Positions 1-12,600 of a DNA stretch of 64,000 nucleotides are shown here, one piece after another. Position 1 is the first letter of the stretch. The number at the start of each line of letters is the position of its first letter. The notes beneath the pieces are model-generated. The model was given only the letters and a program-made list of their open reading frames with translations. It was not told the origin of the DNA and searched no databases. Source of the DNA: Locusta migratoria (taxonomy: Eukaryota > Arthropoda > Insecta > Orthoptera > Acrididae); the NCBI GenBank assembly GCA_026315105.1, contig CM048748.1, positions 474,265,150-474,329,149 of the forward strand, read 5' to 3'. Made by a program: the position numbers and the translations under genes.

Positions 1-132
1 TTTAAGCAATTATTGCTTTTCTTCAGAAGACATTGTCAAGAAAAAATCGCCAGTGTTGTGAAGTGCATAGCTTGTACTAAATAAATAATAAAAAAAAATT
101 AACATAGTATACATTCAAATAATACTTAGGCC

Positions 133-240
133 TATTAGGAGACATTATACATACTATTAATTATCGCATGATAACCGAAATTCATTGTCACATTTCGCTT
201 ATCATGCGATATTTAACAGTATTTATAATCTCTCCTATTA
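133..240. repeat. Imperfect foldback with 49-nt arms
   Basis: The arm at 133-181 is the reverse complement of 192-240 at 43 of 49 positions, with a 10-nt loop. The six mismatches are scattered, giving a pre-miRNA-like or short-MITE-like hairpin. No coding potential is seen. The rest of 1-132 is AT-rich with nothing recognisable. Confidence 0.7.
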
Positions 241-554
241 AATATTTTTTGAATTTTACCGGTTTTTTTTTCTTAAAGCTGTAAAAGAAAACTGAGTCAC
301 GGTTTGAAACAGAATACTTCCTCTTTATTTTAGCGCAGAACAAAGTAACATGGACAAAGTGATATCTGAACTACAGAAAAGGTAATACAATCTACGTTAA
401 AAGCGTCCATAGCAACCATGCCAATGACAAACATTTTAGTAGACGCACTGATTCTAATTAACAATTTCAACATATTCCATTAATAGTGAATAATTGCTTA
501 GAAAAAAAAACAGTTTTTTTTTGTTTTTTGTTTTTTGTTTTTTTTTTCCAATAT
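241..554. other. AT-rich stretch without a recognisable gene
   Basis: Simple AT-rich sequence with a T-rich tract near 513-548. The short open frame across the T tract encodes mostly Phe and low-complexity residues and is not a gene. Confidence 0.6.
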
Positions 555-850
555 CTATGTGTAGGTGCGAGTTACGAAAGAAACGTATGAGAGGAAAGAG
601 GAAAGTTGTAGAGCATTTTCTCCTGTACAAATACAGTTATTCAATTTTCGTGTCATATGAACGGTTTGTTTGCAATTAAAATTACATTAAAAACGTCATT
701 TTTTAGAGTTACTAACGTATTTTTTTCCCGAAATATTTGAGAAAGGGGAGGTGTTAGTCTCTGGGAACCAACTATTATGTCAGTAAAATTTGGTGCCGAT
801 TGGTTCGACCTAAAATGTGGGAACATTTTAATCATAGTTTGGTGTTGTCT
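555..850 (+). repeat. Dispersed repeat, copy 1 (inverted partner near 56.6 kb)
   Basis: This segment aligns to the reverse complement of about 56495-56800 over most of its length. Shared landmarks are a 'tctcctctacaaat'-like start, 'caattttcgtgtca', 'gcaattaaaattacatta' and 'gaaatatttga'. Both copies can be read into short peptides ending in similar residues (ILIANKP), but stops are frequent, so I treat it as a non-coding dispersed repeat of unknown class. Confidence 0.65.
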
Positions 851-1100
851 ACACAGACTACAAAGTGACATTACCTAATTATCATCCATTAAGGACACTA
901 CACTGCTAATAGCAACGTCATACTAAAGGATACAATTCTAGAATACGTATGAAAAGAAGAAACTCTCCAACGTATCTTGAATATTGACAGGCATTTCGTG
1001 CTTTGTTTAATTTTAGAAATACGAACGCGAAGAAAGAAAAATAAAATGGAAACGGCTCACAATCATTATATCAGGACAAAGTTGCGAAACTTCGGATGAT

Positions 1101-1255
1101 AACCGGCCGCGGTGGCCGAGCGGTTTGCGGTGCGTCAGTCACGGTCGCGCGGCCGCTGAGGTCGGGGGTTCGAATCCTCCCTCGGGCATGGGTGTTTGTG
1201 TTGTCCATAGCATAAGTTAGTTTAAGTTAGTTATGTAATTAGTTTGTAAGTTAAA
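1101..1255 (+). mobile_element. tRNA-derived SINE (type B head)
   Basis: A tRNA-like head carries an A-box-like 'ggtggccgagcgg' at 1111-1123 and a perfect B-box 'ggttcgaatcc' at 1167-1177, followed by the 'gggcatgggtgtttgtgttgtcc' type tail shared in pattern with the copies near 41, 48 and 58 kb. The head lies in a non-tRNA context and the tail is degraded past about 1240. This is a Pol III SINE, not a functional tRNA gene. Confidence 0.8.
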
Positions 1256-2299
1256 AGTCGACCACTGTACTTAAAAAGAGCCTTGTCTTATCACTAAAAC
1301 TAGCAAATGAGGTCCGTGTGAACTACTGGCTACTCCCTGCTACAAAGCCTTGTTCCCTGGCCCAAACTGAGAACTAACTCATTTCAAATTACGTCAATAA
1401 CAGGAAGTGAATACAACAGTGGTCAATATACATAGCAGCTCTCACGTTATTACACACAGACATTAATGAGCAAGCTACCACAATTAAAGTTATCTTAGAA
1501 AGGTGGCTAAGAAAACATTTATGTCGCAACGGAATTTAGACATAAAATTTGCATCTGATCTTGTTCTCAGTACTTGTGAAGAACAATATTAAATAAAAGA
1601 GGGAAGGTGTTCTAAAACTACAGTTTATAGGCAATTTACGGATTATGCTGATCTTAAACTTGTTTATTCAGATAGAAAACAATCAAAATGGGGAACCAAT
1701 TTTGTTAATACATTAAAAATGCAACTCTTACTTGGGTTAATGCGGACGGTGCCCAGAATAAATTATACATGATTTAACGTTACTGGGGGGAACGATTCAC
1801 AAACAACTATTACGCTCACACACACGCAATGCCACAGCGAAACTCACCAAAATCAGCGTGCTGAGACGAGGCGGAAGCAGGCGCCGTTATCGTAGGCAAA
1901 ATTCAGCAAGTCGGAGGTAGCACAAAATACAATATACAAAAACACTTTGAAGCTGGCTCTGGTCTGTCGTGCCTGTTTTGAGATCGTGCGTGTGTATAGC
2001 CAAGTTAAATTACATCTGAATTGGACCGAGAGCAAACACGCTAATGGCGACACATGGCTACGTGACATGAACGCACTCCACTGAAGGTGAAGTGGCTGCA
2101 AATCGGATTCATTATACAAAATCACGGTGGATTATTAATTTGCAGTCTGTTAGAAATCCATCTAGGAACTGGTTTTATATGAGAAGTGGCGTGAATTCAG
2201 GCGACTAGCTGCAAACCTCGGAAGTCGGAACTCGGACCCTTGTGATTCCGAAAACCGATCAAATTGAATAAATTCAGTTTCCGGAAAATAAAGAAAATT
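1256..2299. other. About 1 kb with no recognisable gene
   Basis: Mixed-composition sequence. The 90-codon frame on the minus strand at 1853-2125 has no recognisable motif, and I do not call it a gene. Confidence 0.5.
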
Positions 2300-2540
2300 C
2301 ACTACTGCATGTAACCAATAGCAATGCTTAGAATTATATAAGGAAGCGAATGAAATACAGCTACACGCGATAGGGGGCGATTACAGAGATTGATGAAGTC
2401 CAGTCTCCAAAAGTCGTAAAAGTGAAATAATTACAAAGTCGGAAAAATAGAATTAAGAATTACAGCATGCAACCCATAGAAATGTTTAGAATTAGTTGAG
2501 GAAGCCATTGAAGGAGGTTGTACATGGCTCAGAGAGAATA
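2300..2540 (+). repeat. Diverged direct duplication, spacing about 159 bp
   Basis: The segment starting near 2306 recurs near 2465 with many substitutions. Shared strings include 'catg.aacc.atag.aatg.ttagaatta' and 'aggaagc'. Only about two units are visible, so this is a local duplication rather than a satellite array. Confidence 0.5.
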
Positions 2541-3949
2541 ACTGACAAAAACAGAGTGCGTACTACCAGTCGGAGAAGAGACAGCAAAATTAAAATAGGC
2601 GGGGAGAGAAGATCGCGAAATATTAGTGGAAATCAGAAGGAGACCCGACTACTTACTTGCCTGATGGGCATGGAACAAACAAGAGTGTAAGCTGAAGGCT
2701 TTGTTCTATGAACCAAACATGTGGCACACATATCACTCACGGAAGGAAACGATGAGATTTTTACATGCACTATATAAAATAAAATGAACATATCACCTAT
2801 TAGAAATCGGTCCCCACAAAGGTAGAAAGTCTTTACACAGAGTTCAAACACCGCCACATGATCAGAAGAGGTTTTAACATATCAGGCCGTTATCAAACTG
2901 CAACTAGAATCACACACACTGCGTTCGTCTATTGGAAATCACTGAATTGAAAAACGATAACACATTTCCGCACACTATCGGAGAAAATATTCGAAAAAAA
3001 AAAAAGAGATTCTAAGTTCATGAATATAATTTAAAGGTGCTAGTCAATGAAACGCTACCATCTCCAAAAACAAGAGCAGGACCAACCTTACCTCACCAGA
3101 TGACCAGCCCAAAATGATCAGACCGAGCGGCCACCGGACGCAGAAAACGACCGGAAGCCGGAAAATCCAAGAAACAGTGGTGGTGGAAACGGACAGTGAG
3201 ATTCTCTCTAAAAAAGGCTCGCTGACTGGACTGCAACCAAAGGGTGTAGATACCTCTTTGGTAGTATCAGCAGCTATCGATACTGAGCCAGAGAGAACGA
3301 TGCAGAGAGAGCTATCACTCCCCACATTCAAACAGCCATAGATTCTCGCAAACAAAAGTGAAACAACTGCACATTCTCACAGGGACAGTGGCGTAGCGTA
3401 GGAGCTGTACTCATGCCACATTAATTAATGTAATATTTAATTATTAACATAACAAAATAAAAAAAAAACCTTGCAATATTGACTAATATTTTAACACATG
3501 AAATAAAAAAGTGCTATTCCTCAAGCCTTGAAAAGAGTGGGGTTCAAGTTTTAACAAAATGATAATCTATCGACCCTAAATAAATTATAACTTTACGGAA
3601 ATATACAAAAAATATATGGAAGACGACACATGGTCGTCTTTCAAAGTATAGCGACTGATGACCATGAAGTTTGGTTGTATAAGGCCTCACACTCATTTGA
3701 ACTTTTTTTTTCGGAATACACCAGTGTTTGTTTATAGCCCATCGTACCAACAATGAGGTGTTTTTATGCTACTATTAAATAAGGCAATATCACCTTTTCA
3801 GTAGACTGTAATCGAACCAACAACGACTTTTATTATGATATGATAGCTACTGAAATAAGACAATTCACATTACACTAGCATATCGCGTCTGCAGCAAGTC
3901 GATAGCTCTTCGTGCGATCTTCGATACAGCGTGTGACGTAAAAATAACG
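2541..3949. other. No recognisable gene; one unassigned short ORF
   Basis: A 75-codon frame at 3114-3341 (+) is open and hydrophilic but has no motif I know, and its antisense frame is equally open. The rest is AT-rich. Confidence 0.4.
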
Positions 3950-4104
3950 TTGCATAGTTACCCTTGTTGTACAAAGATTTTAATTTGGTCTTTTTGTTTA
4001 TATGATTTGCCAGCTGATAATGCTGACTATTATGGGCATTGCTAATAAATGTAAATGGTTCATGCTGTGATCGAATGCTGTGACAGCTGACTGTCGGGTT
4101 TCTT

Positions 4105-6126
4105 CATGCTCCGAAAACTGTCTTGAGCAGTTAAACCGGCAACCCACGCGCAATGGAAATATTCTAGACCTTATAGCCACAAACAGGCCTGACCTTATTA
4201 ACGATGTCTGTGTAGAGACAGGAATTAGTGATTATGATATCGTCATAGCGTCGATGGTGACCAAAGTTCATAAACTAATCAAGAAGGCTAGGAGCGTGTT
4301 TTTGTTGGGAAGAGCCGATAAGCAAATGTTACGATCGCACTTAGAAAATGAATGGGCATCGTTTAATTCCGGGACTATGGATGTAGAGGAATTGTGGACT
4401 AAATTTAAGTTCATAGTTAATAAAGGGTTAGAAAAATATGTGCCAGTAAAGACGATTAAGGATGGAAAAGATCTACCGTGGTATAATAATAATGTTAGAA
4501 AGCTGCTGAGAAAGCAAAGGCTGTTGCACTCTCGATTCAAGAAAGAACACGCAGATGATGACAGGCAAAAGTTAGTAGAGATTCGTGCGTCTATAAAAAG
4601 ATCGATGCGCGAAGCATACAATAATTATCACAGCCATACCTTAGCAAAAGATCTTTCCGAGAACCCGAAAAAATTCTGGTCCTATGTAAAATCGATAAGC
4701 CGGTCAAAGCCCACTGTCCAGTCACTCGTTGATCATTCCGGGGCAGTAATAGAAGAAAGCAAACGGAAAGCTGAAGCTCTAAATTTAACCTTTAAGAAAT
4801 CTGTCACGCAGGAGGACCGCACAAATGTACCATCATTTGATCAACGTACTAATTCCGAAATGGGGGACATAGCAATAGGTATTTCCGGTGTAGAGAAGCA
4901 GCTGAGAGAGCTAAATACGAAAATGTCTGCTGGTCCGAATCTTTAATTCAACACAAAATTCCTAGTTATTGGAAAAAAGCGCAGGTGACTCCCGTTTATA
5001 AAAAAGGAAAGAGAACTGACCCACACAATTACAGGCCATTATCATTGACAGCAGTTTCATGTAGAATTTTAGAGCATATTCTCAGTTCGAATATAGTAAA
5101 TTTCCTTGAAACGGAAAAGCTTCTTCCATGAATCAGCACGGGTTTAGGAAACCTCGTAACAGGCGGATTGTGTTTTTCTCGACTTCAAAAAGGCGTTCGA
5201 CGTGGTGCCACACTGCAGACTGCTAACGAAGATACGAGCTTATGAAATAGGTTCACAGATTTGTGACTGGCTGGAAGACTTCCTAAGCAATAGAACGCAG
5301 TATGTTGTTCTCGACGGATAGTGTTCATCAGAGACGAGTGTATCGTCAGGCGTGCCCCAGGGGAGTGTGATAGGGCCGCTATTATTTTCTATCTATATAA
5401 ATGATCTGATGGTCAGAGTAAGTTGTCATTTGCGGCTGTTTACTGATGATGCTGTGGTGTATGGGAGGGTGTCGTCTGTAACTGACTGTAATGTAGACAA
5501 ATGTAGAAAAAATGTAAGGTGATGCACATGAGTAGAAAAAACAATCCCATAATGTTCGAATACAGCATTAGTAATGAGCTTCTTGATGCTGTCGCGTCGT
5601 TCAAATATCTAGGCGTAACATTGAGAGCGATATGAAATGGAACGAGCATGTAAGGACAGTTGTGGGTAAGGCGGACAGCCGACTTCGGTTTATTGGGAGA
5701 ATTTTGGGAAGATGTACTTCACCTGTAAAGGAGACGGCGTATAAAACGCTTGTACGACCACGTCTTGAGTATTGCTCAAGTGCTTGGGACCCGCAGCAGA
5801 TCAGTTTAAAGGAAGACATAGAAGCGGTTCAGAGACGAGCAGCTACCGGTAGGTTCGACCAATGCGCGAGTGTCACGGAAATACTCCGGCAACTCAATTG
5901 GGGATCGCTGGAAGAAAGACGACGTTCTTTTCGTGAATATCTGTTGAGTAAATTTAGAGCGCCGGAATTAGAAGCTGAGTGTAGTACGATCTTGCTGCCG
6001 CCTACTTACATTTCGCGTAAAGATCACAAAGACAAGATAAGAGAAATTAGGGCTCGTACGGAGGCATATAGGCATTCTTTTTTTCCTCGTTCAATTTGGG
6101 AGTGGAATAGGAACGGAAATGCCTAG
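4105..6126 (+). pseudogene. CR1-like ORF2 remnant: endonuclease end, RT, C-terminal domain
   Basis: This is the reverse transcriptase polyprotein of the LINE. In order it shows the endonuclease tail (NGNILDLIATNRPDLI), a long linker open to 4946, an RT block with YRPLSLTAVSCRILEHIL, an RT motif A region FLDFKKAFDVVPH, SGVPQGSVIGPLLF, and an active-site box read as LFTDDAVVY. In these families that box is usually F/YADD. A C-terminal frame is open at 5632-6126. Deletions are evident just after 4940 (between the MSAGP motif and the first RT block), near 5155 (between HGFR and the motif A region) and near 5500 (between the TDD box and NVDKC). Several stops and frameshifts add to these. It is a dead copy. 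Confidence 0.8.
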
Positions 6127-6192
6127 TGGTGGTACAGTGTACCCTCCGCCACGCACCTTACGGTGAATTGCGGAGTATGTATGTAGATGTAG
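4105..6192 (+). mobile_element. 5'-truncated CR1-like non-LTR retrotransposon
   Basis: The left junction falls inside the endonuclease C-terminus, and the right end is a 'gtagatgtagat' repeat typical of CR1-type 3' ends. Both junctions are defined by comparison with the uninterrupted repeat copy at 18.6-19.2 kb, which serves as an empty site. Truncation at the 5' end with an intact 3' end is what target-primed reverse transcription produces. The clade (CR1, or a related Jockey-order clade) is inferred from motif style. Confidence 0.8.
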
Positions 6193-6692
6193 ATATAAAA
6201 ATTAATTAAAAGCTTCAAACTCAAAAAAATTGTTATAAACTAATTTGCGCAACGGATGACACAACCCCGGGTATTTAATCAATTGTCACAACCTTCGATA
6301 CAGAGTTGGGGTTAACAGTGACAACTGACCAGAATTTTGCTTTTGCCTGCATCCTAATCACTCATCTGATATTAGTTACTTTATTTAATTTCTGTTATTA
6401 GGATTCCAGCTTTCTCTGTTAAATTTAAACGGATGAAGGAATATCTCTTCATAATAAAGTCCAACTAATTCTGGGCAAGAATCTTTTTATTTTTTGGTAG
6501 TATGGAAATAAAACCATACCCTTAGATAAATTAAATTTACAAAGAAACAAAAGATGAATTGTGAACACTCTTTGCAGATCACACTAACATTTTGAGCCAC
6601 AGGCTCTAAGATTAATTAACTAATAGACTTGCTGGTCTCCTAAACATATAAATTTTCAACATGTTTCACGCCGCACTGCATGGAAGACGAGA

Positions 6693-7074
6693 AATAAGAA
6701 GAATATATTGGATTAGCAAGGATATCCCTTTTCACGGAGATGGACTCGCTCATCAACCACTTTTACACTGCATGCACCAACCACTCCAATTTTTGCTAGC
6801 AAAGGAAATAAAAAATGGTTCAGAAAAGAGAGTGGCCGTTATTAAATTGCTGATTTTAATGCAAGACATGAAACACGCAACGGTATCTACCGCTCAAATC
6901 TTACAGAATCCCAAAAACTCATTCACACATACCATATAAAAATGTTATAAAGGAAATCTACTTGTGGAGCTTAGCCACACAACAAGCTTTAACTGGCGCT
7001 CTTTCCTAATCATACTGCACCATGCAACAAGATTTACGGCGGGAAGCACATGGCTCCACGATTTCCCAAAATTA
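6693..7074. other. Spacer with an unassigned 92-codon frame
   Basis: A frame at 6661-6939 (+) begins inside the repeat above and runs into this spacer. It has no recognisable motif, and overlap with a repeat end makes it an unlikely gene. Confidence 0.4.
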
Positions 7075-7331
7075 AGTTCAAATGTTTGTAGAACTTATGG
7101 GACTTAACTACGGGGTCATCAATCCCTAAACTTACAAACTACTTATGATGATGATGGGTTGTTATGTATCATTGAAAAAATAAAGATATTTAAAAAAAAT
7201 AACTACTTTGAACTAGCTTATACTAAGGAGGGCACAAATATCCATGCCTGAGGGAGGATTCGAACCCCCACCGTAGTACCCGAGCAGACCGTGACTGAAG
7301 CGCCGCAGAACACTCGGCCAACGCGGCCAGC
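7075..7331 (-). mobile_element. tRNA-derived SINE (type A), with internal insertion
   Basis: Read on the minus strand it has a tRNA-like head with B-box sense 'gggttcgaatcc', the 'gccctcctta' segment and a tail ending in the 'catttgaac' motif shared with the copies near 14, 36.6 and 44 kb. About 65 bp of A/T-rich sequence including a short 'gatgatgatg' run interrupts it near 7148-7212. The A-box region is mutated. Confidence 0.8.
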
Positions 7332-7731
7332 ACAAACTTAAGTAGCCTCCAGAAAAGAAAAACAAATATGATTAGAAATTTCATCTGTTCCCTGAATTAC
7401 CCTGTAAGATAAGACGCCACTCTACCCCACTCCGCTCAAATACCACCAAGCTCCGCCACGTGGCCTCCGCGGCTCATTCTGCCTTTGGTCTGATTACAAA
7501 AAATTTGGAGATCAATGAAATACCGGACAACCAGCGGTAGAAAATGAGATGTTTCTTGTTCCCGTGGCTGCTATCGGCCACTGAAGGTACTTTGAAATTG
7601 CCAGACTATGCGCCTATTGTGTAAGGGCGTGAAAATTTGTCAATGTCCCATTACACAAAGAAAACTCTGTAAATTCCCAAACGATTTTCTCCACTCAAAC
7701 TTTAAAATGAGTATTTTCATAAGTTTCACTT
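7332..7731. other. Spacer, nothing recognisable
   Basis: No open frame of note and no repeat partner seen in the window. Confidence 0.5.
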
Positions 7732-8139
7732 AATAAAACAATCCCCTCAGGGGCTCAGCATTAATTTGCTGAGTACGGACTTGGCGAACCCGCGGTCCTG
7801 AGCTGTGGGCTGTGTCGCGCCAACAGCCCGCTACACCGTAAGCTCTGTGCGTGCTTCAGCGACCATCGTTCGGCGCGACAATGGAACATAGTACGTTTCA
7901 GAGCCCGGGGATCTTGGCTTAATCGCCCGGGTCGCGAGGACGGTACAAACCGTTATAAAAAAAAACCTCGATCTCAAGGTGTGCTACGTGCCGAGGTGAT
8001 GCATGGCTGTTGAGGTTGAACAATCGCTAGTTAGCAATCTCCGAGGAACCCGTCGAATTTCAGTTGTATATGGCTTACCCAGGTAAGCGGGGTTTTACCT
8101 GGGTGGACCTTAAGATCCCTAGCTGATCGTGGGAACACC

Positions 8140-9642
8140 ATGAAAATACCACGGAAGGTTGGTGGACGTATAACCGCTGTCTCTAAGCGCGGTAGAGGCG
8201 ATTACAACGCTACACAATATGATCCCCTAACATTTCCTTCCCTGTCCACACTCTGGGAGGAACGTCGGGCGAAAATTCAAGCTGAGGCTTATGCTCCAAA
8301 GTATTTGGTCTGTACGCGAACTGATGGGGAATCATTTATGACAACAAAGCCAATGTTCTCTGTAGAACATTTAGAGGACGAGTATGGAGAGTTGGAGGGT
8401 ATGTCGAAGATGAGATCTGGGTCTGTCCTAATAATGACATCATCCCCAGCACAGTCACGGGCTTTGTTAGCCTGTGACAAACTGGGCAATTTTTCCGTTT
8501 CCATCACTCCACGTAAGGGCTTAAATATGGTCCAGGGTATCGTTTTCCATAAGGATCTTCTGCTGCAATCGGACGACTAACTGCGAGCTAACTTGGAGTG
8601 TCGAGGTGTGCATTTCACCTGGCGCATCTATAGGTGTTCAAAGGACAACAGGGTTGCCACCGGTGCCTTCATCTTGGCTTTTGAGGGCGCTTCATTGCCT
8701 GAGAAAGTCAAGGTGATGATCTACCAGTGCGACGTAAAGCCCTACGTTCTTCCCCCTATGCGTTGCTTCAAGTGCTGGAGGTTTGGACATATGTCCTCCT
8801 GATGTCATGCCACCCTAACATGTTGGCTGTGCGGGCGTGCGTCCCATCCAAATGCCCCTTGTACCCCACCTACAGTGTGCGTCAATTGCAACATGCAGAA
8901 TCCTACTTGTTCACCTAACTGCTCTGTAATCCACAAAGAGCATAAGATCATTGAGTACAAGACTCTCGACCAGCTGACATAAGCAGAGACTAGGCATACG
9001 TACTTGAAGCTTCACCCAGTAACCATGATGACACCATACGCCACTGTTGCTTCCTCGTTAATCCCCCCAGCAACCAGACCTCACACTGTAACACCATTGC
9101 CAGTGGGCCCCCACGCCCAATCCACTGCATCTGGCCCCTTGGCAGCTGGGGGCATTACTACTTAGGTTGATCCCATAATCTTCATGTTGGGAGCAATAAC
9201 CAACCAACCACAGGGGACGTCGGTCTCCACCCCACTGCCTAAGAAACAGCCTTCTCCAGCTTTTCTCGCCTGGAAGGGGTCCCACAGGACACTCCCTTTC
9301 GAGACTTCTCTCCGTGGGAAAGCGGATCACAGAAAATTGCTGAAGGATCCCGAAGCTGCTGATCGAAGGGCCTCTAACTCTTCGTAAACACCTGCAACCC
9401 CTGTTGAGAAGCCCCCACAGCCCCAAACACCAAAGAGCCAGCGAGAGGGAAAGAAACTTACTCGAAAGAAAAAGGATTCTTTGGTGGCTTCGAAGCCACA
9501 AACACCCACATCCTCGACTTCAGAGGATGAAGTCGAGATCCTCGCTTCCCATGAGGATCTTGCACTTTTAGACTTACCAGAATCTTTGGTTTTAGATCCT
9601 GAAGATCCTGACCAGAAGACCGCAGATGTTCCCATGGAATAA
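8140..9642 (+). pseudogene. I-group LINE ORF1 (gag-like, CCHC knuckles), five nonsense codons
   Basis: ORF1 would encode a nucleic-acid-binding protein of about 500 residues that coats the LINE RNA. The frame is unbroken by frameshifts from ATG 8140 to TAA 9640-9642. It is interrupted by stops at 8578-8580, 8800-8802, 8980-8982, 9163-9165 and 9385-9387. Cys/His knuckles are visible around 8761-8940 (CFKCWRFGHMS, CWLCGRASHPNAPC, CVNCNMQ). The tail is rich in Pro, Ser and acidic residues and ends DVPME, the same ending as the second copy. The stop at 8800 replaces an Arg codon kept in the other copy, consistent with CpG decay. The start was chosen because the other copy has an ATG in the same context (aacaccatgaa). 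Confidence 0.8.
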
Positions 9643-9664
9643 TCTACTCCCTTTATTTATTTTT

Positions 9665-12600
9665 ATGGCCTTCCAGCATGGAGAACGAGTCATTCTCCAG
9701 TGGAATTGTGGTGGCTTCTTTAACCACCTAGCTGAGCTGCTACATTATTATGCCGCTACCCTGCACTTTGTATAGCCCGGCAGGAAACATGGGTCCCTGC
9801 ACAGTGAACCCCTACCCTGCGTGGGTATCGGGGCTACTACTGCAACCGGTCTGTCTATAACCTGGTGTCTGGTGGTGTGTGCCTGTACATTCTTGACACT
9901 GTCACCAGTGCCCCAGTACCACTCCACTCAACTCTCGAGGCAGTGGCAGTCAGAATGTGGTCAAGGCAGAAAATAACGATCTTCAGTCTCTACCTTCCCC
10001 CAGATGAGGTCATGTCTCTCAACGATGTCACTGCTCTGGTCTCCCAACTTCCCCCACCATTCCTCCTTTTGGTGGACTTGTACGCCCATCATCCATTGTG
10101 GCGTGGAACTCTGGCCACAGGCCGCGGTAGGGATATTGAGACGTTATTGGCGCAACAAGACCTTTGCCTCCTGAATTCTGGTGCCCCCACGCATTTTATC
10201 GTAGCACAGAGCACATATTCGGCGATCGTTCTGTGTCTGCAGCCCTAGCTTTCGACCACACCTCGGATGGCGGGTGCACGACGACCTGTGTGGCAGCGAC
10301 CACTTTCTGATCTTTGTATCGCTCCTGCAGTACCAACTTGCAGACCGCTTGCCCCGTTGGTGCCTCCGTAGGGCTGACTGGCCTGCTTATGCATCAACCG
10401 CTGTAACTGATGCACCACTTCCAACAGACATCGATAATGCAGTCCAGCAGGTGACTGACGGTATTATCATAGCCGCTGAGGCAGCAGTTCTACCAACCAG
10501 TGGTTCCGGTCAGCCTATGTCCATGCCTTGGTGGACGCCAGAGATTGCTGAGGCTATCCGAGAACATCGGCTAGTGCTCCAGCACCATTGACACCACCAT
10601 TCCATGGTCGCCTTTGAACGGCTCCGTGTGCGTGCTCTATGACTCATACAGCAGAGCAAGCAGGACTCCTGGGAGCGGTATGTAGCCACTATTGGCTCAC
10701 ACCTCCCTGACTCAGGTATGGACGCAAGTACGACGCGTCTTTGGATACCGCCCAGCGACAGGAGTCCCATCCCCCACCATCCAGGTTGTGCTCTGCACAA
10801 TTCAGGCAGCTATCGCCGAGCACATGGCAGAAACTACGCACAATGGTCCGCGACTGCCACATACAGTGACGACTTACGCTCCCTCAAAGAGTGGGCCGAG
10901 CGGAAACAGTTATCCTTCCGTACTCGTCATCAGGAACTCTACAACGACCCTATTTAGTGAGTGGGAATTCCGAACTGCCATAGCTGCGTGCCCTGATACC
11001 ACTCCAGGGCCAGATAGGATTCACAGCCAGTTCCTCCGACACCTTTCACCAGAGTTTCAACGCCGAATTGTCGCCCTGTTTAACCATCTGTGGGCAGAGG
11101 GGGTTTTCCCATCGCAATGGCGGGAAAGCACTACATCCCGGTGCTGAAACGTTGTGCAGACCCCCAGGTGGCTGACAATTACCGTCGGATCAGCCTCACC
11201 AATGTTCTCTGCAAGCACTTCGAATGTACGGTGAGTCAGCGGCTTATGTGGGTCCTTGAAGAGCGTGGACTCCTTGCTCCAACAGGGGGGCTTCCGCTAG
11301 AGCCGATCTACTATTGACGACCTCGGTTCACTGGAGTCAGCCATTCACACTGCCTTCACTAGGCGCGAGCATTTGATTGCGGTATTTTTTTACCTTATCA
11401 AGGCATACGATACCACCTGGCGCCACCATATATTGACTACTTTGCATGATTGGTGCTTACATGGCGCCCTTCCTATTTTTATTCGAAATTTCCTCTCCCA
11501 CCGCTCGTTTCGGGTGAGGGTTGGGGCCTCTCTTAGCTCCCCCCGTATTCAAGAGAACGGTATCCCACAGGGCTCCGTCCTCAGTGTCCCATTGTTTTAG
11601 TGGCAATAAACTTTCTTGCTGAGGCTGTGGGGTCATCAGTCAGTTGCTTCCTGTTCGCCGATGACTTCTGCTTGTATTTCAGTTCCGTTAGTATCGGTGT
11701 AACTGAACCGCAGCTGCAGGGTGCCATCCGAAAGGCCCACTCATGGGCCTCTACTCACAGATTTCAGTTCTCCGCGCATAAAACCCGCGTGATGCACTTC
11801 TTTCGCCGCTGGGTAGTTCACCCTGACCCAGAGCTCTATCTGGGTGGTGAACTACTTCAGGTCGAGGAAACACTTCACTTTCTGGGCATCGTTTTTGATG
11901 CCCGGCTGACTTGGGTACCACACCTACGTCAGCTAAGACATAAATGTGACGGCATTTAAATGTTCTGTGATGCCTTGGCCATACTGGCTGGGAAGCAGCC
12001 CATTCCACCCTCCTGCAGCTTTACAAGGCTCTGATTCAGTCGTGGCTAGATTATGGGAGCTTAGTCTATGATCCAGCAACCCCATTCTCCACATTGGTGT
12101 GCATCTTGCAACAGGGGCTTTTCGCACCAGTCCCATAACCAGTCTTCTAACTGAAGCTGGTTTCCCCCTTTGTGGTTCCGCTGGCAACAGTTGTTGGTGT
12201 TATACATTGCCCAGGTTCATGCTTCACCCCTCCATCCAAACCACAGGGTTCTCTTCCCAACTTCTACACTCCCTTCCCCCCGGCGACGGTCCAAATTGGG
12301 TCTTCTGATTGCGGTCTGTGTCCGTTCCCTTCTCTCCTTACTTGGTTCCTTTCCCCTTCCTCCTCCTTTCCACTACTCCAGCTGTATCCCCCCCGGACAT
12401 TTCCTCGCCTGGAGCTTCGGTTGGATTTGTCCCGGGATTCGAAATCCTCAATTCCAGCACTGATTCTTCGGCGCTGGTTCCAAGCAGTGCTTGACACATT
12501 TCACGGTGCAAACATTATTTACACTGACGGTTCTTTGGTTGATGGCCATGCTGGACATGTCCTTGTCTATGGTGACCACATCGAACAGCAATCATTGCCT

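Larger units (their letters stand above)
3950..6692 (-). repeat. Unclassified interspersed repeat, copy A, split by a LINE
   Basis: The outer parts (3950-4104 and about 6193-6692) are reverse-complementary to the continuous copy at 18571-19194, including small insertions such as an extra 'aataaatgtaaatggttcatgc' type segment near 4047-4068. Removing the LINE between 4104 and about 6193 restores collinearity. The family has no coding frame I recognise, and its class (MITE, Helitron-like or other) cannot be decided from two copies. Confidence 0.75.

Noticed and set aside
494..679. 61-codon ORF rich in Phe
   Set aside because: It is a product of a poly-T tract.
1103..1180. Free-standing tRNA gene
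   Set aside because: A- and B-boxes are present but the acceptor stem and anticodon arm do not form, and the downstream SINE body is present. The same applies to the other tRNA-like heads in the window.
3114..3341. Small secreted or gag-like protein
   Set aside because: No signal peptide, no motif, and an equally open antisense frame. Left as unassigned.
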